From Gp6-AA40 sp035492455 (GTDB lineage: Bacteria; Acidobacteriota; Vicinamibacteria; Vicinamibacterales; UBA2999), in contig DATJJE010000010.1 in NCBI GenBank assembly GCA_035492455.1, positions 1-64,000 on the forward strand: DNA of 64,000 nt. The letters are read 5' to 3'. The notes beneath the pieces are model-generated. The model was not told the DNA's origin. It made no database searches and was given only the letters and a program-made list of their open reading frames with translations. Both the position numbers and the translations under genes were made by a program. The stretch's first letter is position 1, and every line of letters begins with the position of its first letter. Positions 59,494 to 64,000 of the stretch are shown piece after piece.

Positions 59494-60606
59494 CTACTTC
59501 GCGCCCGCGGGTTTAGCGAAGAACTTCTCATCAACCGCGACGTTCGGCGTGATGCTGTTCAATTTGATTGTCATCTGCATGTAGGTCTGGCTCACCGTCC
59601 AGGCGAACGGCATCTTCACCCCGGCCACGTCACGGTAATCGTCGTAGTTGATTTCGGTCGGCACCGGCCCTACAGGTGTCGCGTTCCATCGCACCAGCCG
59701 GACGAGCAATCCCGTCTTCGGATCGAAGTACAGGTTCACGGGCAGCAGCGGCGGATTCGTGCCTTGCACAATCTGAACGGGCTTGCCGTCGATCGCCGAG
59801 CGACCCACCTTCCATCCCTTGAACGCGTCCTTGATCCCGGCCGGGAACGCGACGAGCGCTTCGAGCCGATAGCGATCCAGGTTGCCGCTGGTCAAGGTTT
59901 CCGGTGCGGGCGCATCGGGACCCACCCACCAGCCGTTCCTGCCGTCGAAGACACGGAAACTGTCACCGTCGGGCATGTGGATGATCCACGTGCGTTGATT
60001 CGGTGCCTTCGCGTAGATGTCGACCGGAATCTCCTTATGGTCGGTGTCGAATCCCGAATACGTGCCCTTCGCGCTGAAGCTGGTCAGCTTCGCAAGCTGC
60101 GCGCTGCCGCCAATCGCCTGCAGGTATCTATCGAGGATTTCACCGGCGGCAGGCTTCGCCTCCGCTGGAAAGTTGATCACGTTCGGGTCGTCTTCCGGTT
60201 CGCCGTACTGCAGCGCCAGTTTCGGCGACGTGACGGGGCTGTTGCTGCCGCGATGGCAGGTAAAGCAGGTCACCATCGGACGCCCGCCGAAGTTCGCCTG
60301 GTTGATGCCATTCATCATCGCAATCATCTGGCGTGCGCGACGGATGCGCGGCGTTTCATCGCCAAATGCTTCGTGCCTGAAGACCGCGTCCTTGGAATGG
60401 CAGAACGTGCAATCCTCGCCCATCGACGAGGCGAACATCCCCATCACGTCGAAAAACGTATCGACGGGAATGCCTTTCAGAACCTGAATGTTGCGGAACA
60501 CCTGGTCGGTCAGGAGTGGCTGCGCCGCAGGCGCCGTCTGAGCAGCGATGCGGACGGACGCCACAGCCGCAAGGAGGACCAGCGTCGGCAGCAGCGCTCT
60601 GTTCAT
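59494..60606 (-). CDS. Diheme-motif exported cytochrome (PRC cytochrome c subunit-like)
   Basis: 370 residues from the ATG at 60606, signal peptide ending RIAAQ. N-terminal half: LKGIPVDTFFDVMGMFASSMGEDCTFCHS and TCFTCHRGS, two CxxCH heme sites in the spacing of photosynthetic-reaction-centre-type cytochrome domains, with RRARQMIAMMNGIN between them. C-terminal half: a soluble lipoprotein-carrier-like domain (YLQAIGGSAQLAKLTSFSAKGTYSGFD...). This two-part layout is common in Acidobacteriota, where it is not photosynthetic. Confidence 0.85.
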   Translation of the reverse strand: MNRALLPTLVLLAAVASVRIAAQTAPAAQPLLTDQVFRNIQVLKGIPVDTFFDVMGMFASSMGEDCTFCHSKDAVFRHEAFGDETPRIRRARQMIAMMNGINQANFGGRPMVTCFTCHRGSNSPVTSPKLALQYGEPEDDPNVINFPAEAKPAAGEILDRYLQAIGGSAQLAKLTSFSAKGTYSGFDTDHKEIPVDIYAKAPNQRTWIIHMPDGDSFRVFDGRNGWWVGPDAPAPETLTSGNLDRYRLEALVAFPAGIKDAFKGWKVGRSAIDGKPVQIVQGTNPPLLPVNLYFDPKTGLLVRLVRWNATPVGPVPTEINYDDYRDVAGVKMPFAWTVSQTYMQMTIKLNSITPNVAVDEKFFAKPAGAK

Positions 60607-60643
60607 GGCGGCGTATGGTAGCATCCGCTCGCAAGGAGGCGAC

Positions 60644-61030
60644 ATGCGTGTAATCCTGGCATTCGTAATCTCCCTCGGAATCCTGCTTGCCACTGCATCG
60701 ATCCAGGCCCATCACTCCTTTTCCGCCACCTACGACGGCAACAAGCCGATCACGCTGCGCGGCACCATCGTCAAAATGGGATGGCAGAACCCGCACGCGC
60801 ACCTCTACGTCGACGTCAAGAACGCCGACGGCAAGGTCGTGACCTGGGAAGTCGAGAGCGCGGGACCGACGACGCTGATGAAACAGGGATTGCGCAAAGA
60901 GGACTTCGTCGGTGCCGAAGTGATCATCAAGGGCTTCCTCGCCAAGGACGGCACACCGACCGTCAACGCGAGCAGCTTCACGCTGGTGGAGTCGAAGAAG
61001 GAATTCGTCAGCGACGAGAAGACGCAGTAA
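60644..61030 (+). CDS. DUF6152 exported protein
   Basis: 128 residues: signal peptide ending IQA, mature start HHSFSATYDGNKPITLRGTIVKMGWQNPHAHLYVDVK, then TWEVESAGPTTLMKQGLRKEDFVGAEVIIKG, matching DUF6152. The N-terminal HHSF could bind copper (inference). AAGGAGG precedes the ATG. First of five secreted-protein genes in one direction. Confidence 0.8.
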   Translation: MRVILAFVISLGILLATASIQAHHSFSATYDGNKPITLRGTIVKMGWQNPHAHLYVDVKNADGKVVTWEVESAGPTTLMKQGLRKEDFVGAEVIIKGFLAKDGTPTVNASSFTLVESKKEFVSDEKTQ

Positions 61031-61048
61031 GGTCCTGGAGTCCGAGCC

Positions 61049-61552
61049 ATGACGAGGTCGATGATCGCGTCCGCGGTCGCGGTAACGCTGGTCGCGCTTA
61101 TGCTGGGCGCGCCGATGCAGGCATTCGCGCAGGCACGTCCCGATTTCTCGGGGACGTGGCGCATCAGCCAGGCGAAGAGCAGCCGGAATGTCGTCGGCAA
61201 TACGCCCGACATCCAGTTCCCCAGTCAGCTTGATGTCAAGCAGACCGCAACCGACATTGCCGTGACGGCCACGAGCGTCCGGCAGCGGCCCGTGTCGGCC
61301 ACCTACAAGCTCGATGGCACCAAAGTAAACGTGCAGGCGCCGGAAGGAATCACCGAAACCGGCCAGGCGACGCTCAACGGCTCGAATCTCGTCATCACGT
61401 CGCGGCGCTCGTTCTCGTCGCCGGCCGGCGATGTTGTGGTCGACTTCAAGGAAGTGTGGACCATCAACGGCACCGAGCTGACGATCGAGAAGACGCGCAC
61501 GCAGGTCGGAGATACACCAAGCACGCAGAAAGCCGTCTACGACAAGATGTAG
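61049..61552 (+). CDS. Exported protein of unknown function
   Basis: 167 residues: signal peptide ending AFAQ, then RPDFSGTWRISQAKSSRN, a common start of secreted acidobacterial proteins, followed by beta-rich sequence (YKLDGTKVNVQAPEGI, FKEVWTINGTELTIEKTRTQV). Probably a lipocalin-like or small beta protein. 18 nt after the DUF6152 gene. Confidence 0.65.
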   Translation: MTRSMIASAVAVTLVALMLGAPMQAFAQARPDFSGTWRISQAKSSRNVVGNTPDIQFPSQLDVKQTATDIAVTATSVRQRPVSATYKLDGTKVNVQAPEGITETGQATLNGSNLVITSRRSFSSPAGDVVVDFKEVWTINGTELTIEKTRTQVGDTPSTQKAVYDKM

Positions 61553-61589
61553 AGGCCGCTTTCAGGCGGCCCGACCTCAGGGGGGTGGC

Positions 61590-62375
61590 ATGCGTCGTCG
61601 CGTGTTGACGTGGTTGATCGCTGCGGCTGCCGTTGCGACGGTAGCGCAGGCGCAGGGGCCGGCGCGTCGTCCGCCCGATCTTCAGGGCGTCTGGCGCGCG
61701 TGGAATCTGGCGAAGTACGACCTCGAGGATCACGGCAGCAAGCCCGGTGTCCCGGCGGGACGCGGCTTCGTCGTAGATCCCGCCGACGGCAGGATTCCGT
61801 ACAAGCCTGAAGCGCTCGCGAAACGCGCAAAGAACTATGAGGGCACCAAAACACTCGATCCGGTGAAGAACTCAGACCCGCTGGCAAAGTGCTACCTGCC
61901 CGGCATTCCGCGGATGACCTATCTGGGGTGGCCATTCCAGATTATTCAGACGTCCGAGTACGCAACGTTTGTATACGAGTGGGCGCACAAAAAGCGGGTC
62001 GTTCCGATCGACAGCAAGATACCCGTGCCGTCTGACGACGGCGGCGCCTGGATGGGAAACGCGCGCGGACGCTACGACGGCAATTCGCTGGTGATCAATG
62101 TCACGAACTTCAACCCTTACACGTGGTTCGATATGGCCGGCAATTACCATAGCGACGCGCTGCAGGTGGTCGAGCGCTACACGCCGATGAACGCCGACAC
62201 GCTACAGTACGAAGCGACGATGACCGATCCGAAGGTGTTCACGCGACCGTGGACGATTCGGATGACGCTGCAGCGGCAGAAAGACATCGGCCTGCTCGAC
62301 TACGAGTGCACGGCAATGCTCGACGATCTGGGCATCGACCACACGTGGCCGAGAGACTTCGACGAGGAGAAATAA
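61590..62375 (+). CDS. Exported protein, member of the expanded secreted family
   Basis: 261 residues with a signal peptide ending AQAQ and ordered motifs shared with the products at 48543 and 62378: PPDLQGVWRAW, VDPADGRIPYKPEAL, CYLPGIPR, GRYDGNSLVINVTNFN, HSDALQVVERYTPMNADTLQYEATMTDPKVFTRPWTI. Function unknown. GGGGGG precedes the ATG. Confidence 0.7.
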   Translation: MRRRVLTWLIAAAAVATVAQAQGPARRPPDLQGVWRAWNLAKYDLEDHGSKPGVPAGRGFVVDPADGRIPYKPEALAKRAKNYEGTKTLDPVKNSDPLAKCYLPGIPRMTYLGWPFQIIQTSEYATFVYEWAHKKRVVPIDSKIPVPSDDGGAWMGNARGRYDGNSLVINVTNFNPYTWFDMAGNYHSDALQVVERYTPMNADTLQYEATMTDPKVFTRPWTIRMTLQRQKDIGLLDYECTAMLDDLGIDHTWPRDFDEEK

Positions 62376-62377
62376 GG

Positions 62378-63283
62378 ATGCGAGCGCGTCTTCTGGTGTC
62401 GATCGCGACGTCGCTGGTGATATTCGCGGCGACCCCGGCACGCGTTGTCGGCCAGCTCGGACGTCCGGGCGGTCTGGCCGGAGTCGACAGCACCGAGGGC
62501 ACCGCCGCCACCAAGGCAGGACCTATCCCGCGCCGGCCCGATGGCCATCCGGATCTGACCGGCACATGGAACGGCTCGCCCGGTGGCGTCACCCACACCG
62601 TCATCCTCGAGGAACACCCCCCGGGCTTCGGTGTGCTCGGCGGCCAGAGCCTCATCATCGATCCGAAGGATGGGGTCATCCCCTACCTGCCGTGGGCGCT
62701 CGCGGAACGCGATCGGCGGCGAGACGATGCCAACGGCTACGAGGATCAGGTCGGCCACTGCGAGTTCTACGACATCGGCCGCATTCACCAATTCACGCAG
62801 GAATACATGTTCTCGGGCAATACGTTCATCATCAACGCCACGCAGCACATCACGCGCATCGTGCCGATGGACGGACGTCCGCACCTGCCGGCCGGCATTC
62901 GACTCTGGCTCGGTGATCCGGTCGGTCACTGGGAAGGCGACGTGCTCGTCGTGGACAGCACGAACTTCAACGACCGGACGCGCATGTCGCTCGGTGGTGA
63001 CTTCCACGGCGCCGACGCTCACATCGTCGAGCGATTCCAGATGGTCGACGCGAACACCGTGCGGTGGACGATGACGATCGATAACCCCAAGGTATTCGCG
63101 CGTCCGTGGACGATGACATCCCCGGCGCCGATGACGCGCATCAAGCCGGTTCCCGATTTCGACGTCGAGGACACCTGCCATGAAGGGAACGTCGATCTGG
63201 TGCACCTGAAGAACACCTATTACCAGGCGCACGGGAAAGATGCGAAGCCGAAGTACGGCACCGACACTGACATCAGGAGATGA
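62378..63283 (+). CDS. Exported protein, member of the expanded secreted family
   Basis: 301 residues from the ATG 3 nt after the previous stop codon. Signal peptide ending VVG; motifs HPDLTGTWNGSPGG, IIDPKDGVIPYLPWA, GHWEGDVLVVDSTNFN, AHIVERFQMVDANTVRWTMTIDNPKVFARPWTM. Paralogue of its upstream neighbour, so a tandem duplication is likely. Overlapped by the next frame's first possible ATG. Confidence 0.7.
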   Translation: MRARLLVSIATSLVIFAATPARVVGQLGRPGGLAGVDSTEGTAATKAGPIPRRPDGHPDLTGTWNGSPGGVTHTVILEEHPPGFGVLGGQSLIIDPKDGVIPYLPWALAERDRRRDDANGYEDQVGHCEFYDIGRIHQFTQEYMFSGNTFIINATQHITRIVPMDGRPHLPAGIRLWLGDPVGHWEGDVLVVDSTNFNDRTRMSLGGDFHGADAHIVERFQMVDANTVRWTMTIDNPKVFARPWTMTSPAPMTRIKPVPDFDVEDTCHEGNVDLVHLKNTYYQAHGKDAKPKYGTDTDIRR

Positions 63284-63285
63284 CG

Positions 63286-63864
63286 ATGCGCACAGCACTC
63301 GTTAGCGTGGCCCTGCTCACCGCCACGGTTGTCGCCGCGCAGAACGGGCCCGAAGCACCGCCGATCGGATTCTTCGGCAGCTACCGGGTCGCCGCCGACA
63401 AGATGGATCCGTCGAAGCTGCCGATCATCGGCGCGTGGCGAATCAATTTCGCCAAATCGGATCCGGCCCTTAAAGCGCAGAACCGCTTCAAGGACACCGG
63501 CACCGTGATCTATACGGCGGAGAACGGCGGCATCAAGCAGGAGGTCTTCCTCTACTGGCCGCCGACGAAGGCCGACTACAAGCACAGCTTCACGGACGAT
63601 GCGCGCGAGTTCTTCTTCAAGCTGGATGGGAAGAACATCTACCCGAACCCGCAGGGGCCAAACGGACTCGGGCAGACCGTCGCTATGTGGCTGGTCGATC
63701 GCAACACCCTATATCGTGAGCGAGCGACGAAGGGCGTCGTCGACGAGTGGGTGCTGTATCGGGTGTCGCCGGACGGCAACACGCTTACCTGGACGAGCTT
63801 CAACGGCGGCCCCGGGAACAGCGGTCATAACGTCTGGGACCGCATCCCGATGCCGCAGCGCTAG
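63286..63864 (+). CDS. Exported protein of unknown function
   Basis: 192 residues. Of two in-frame ATGs (63280 and 63286) I choose the second, 6 nt after AGGAG. Signal peptide ending VVAAQ, then GFFGSYRVAADKMDPSKLPIIGAWRINFAKSDPALKAQNRFKDTGTVIY; the IIGAWRINFAKS block resembles the GTWRIS... start of the protein at 61049, so both may share a lipocalin-like fold. Confidence 0.6.
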   Translation: MRTALVSVALLTATVVAAQNGPEAPPIGFFGSYRVAADKMDPSKLPIIGAWRINFAKSDPALKAQNRFKDTGTVIYTAENGGIKQEVFLYWPPTKADYKHSFTDDAREFFFKLDGKNIYPNPQGPNGLGQTVAMWLVDRNTLYRERATKGVVDEWVLYRVSPDGNTLTWTSFNGGPGNSGHNVWDRIPMPQR

Positions 63865-64000
63865 CGGGCGAGGTGCGCGATGAGCAGCTCGATTTCGTCC
63901 GGCGTGAGCTGCGCGCCCCAGCCCGTCATCTTCGCGAGCTCGCCGCGCCACCCTTCCGCGTCGAGGCGCTGTGCCTCGATCAGATCCCTCGAGTGGCAGA
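63861..64000 (-). CDS. Cytochrome c C-terminus, 5' partial
   Basis: The frame enters from the right edge with CHSRDLIEAQRL, continues KMTGWGAQLTPDEIELLIAHLAR and stops at 63861, overlapping the convergent gene by 4 nt. CH is the end of a CxxCH heme site and the Met in KMTGWGA is a fitting axial ligand, so this is a small class I cytochrome c or the C-terminal domain of a larger protein. Confidence 0.75.
   Translation of the reverse strand, partial: CHSRDLIEAQRLDAEGWRGELAKMTGWGAQLTPDEIELLIAHLAR

Overview
The window looks like chromosomal DNA of an uncultured or little-studied Acidobacteriota member, probably Vicinamibacteria-like. This is inferred from the high GC content, a VWFA-related acidobacterial-type protein, three Oar/CarboxypepD-type TonB-dependent receptors, DUF4159 and DUF6152 proteins, PRC-type diheme cytochromes, and a repeated family of secreted proteins of unknown function that I associate with this phylum. 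I see no rRNA, tRNA, CRISPR array, phage or insertion sequence.

Region 1 (1-41690) is a dense stress and envelope island. It holds three P-type ATPases (one fused to a flippase-like domain, one short P1B type, one P2 type), three universal stress proteins, a HAD-ATPase fusion, a triple-BON protein, an L,D-transpeptidase, a DUF6448 protein, a class D-like sortase beside an LPKTA-tailed substrate and a VWA protein, a CBS protein, a membrane-flavodoxin fusion, an ABC/HlyD efflux system, DUF4389, MgtC, a PolX-like HhH protein, a receiver-only response regulator, an AcvB/VirJ-like hydrolase with an MprF-like lysyl-PG synthase, Hsp20, a GNAT/acyl-CoA-ligase protein, a dihydroorotate-dehydrogenase-like protein, a DUF2383 ferritin-like protein, TonB, OsmC, a DUF4136 lipoprotein and a NirK-like cupredoxin. 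The content recalls hypoxia, starvation or acid survival clusters.

The main discovery is regulatory. Nearly every transcription unit of this island is preceded by a sigma-54 type -24/-12 element (NGGYAC-N5-KTGC, with GG-N10-GC spacing). About 50-100 nt further upstream lies a recurring element close to GCGAAARAYCTCG. In six divergent intergenic regions one central copy sits between two outward-facing promoter candidates. Genes with no visible Shine-Dalgarno tend to have the predicted transcription start only 1-5 nt before the start codon, whereas most with a longer predicted leader have a good Shine-Dalgarno. This suggests one RpoN-dependent regulon with some leaderless members. The enhancer-binding activator is not in the window.

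Region 2 (41687-64000) is a different neighbourhood. It holds a Tat-exported alpha/beta hydrolase, a PTP-like protein, DUF4159, a heme-motif beta-propeller protein, secreted proteins of unknown function, an ACT-domain protein, three large TonB-dependent receptors, DUF169, a diheme cytochrome and a run of five small secreted proteins, ending in a partial cytochrome c. Period-7 and period-9 degenerate tandem repeats lie in three intergenic gaps. No gene-free stretch exceeds about 300 bases.
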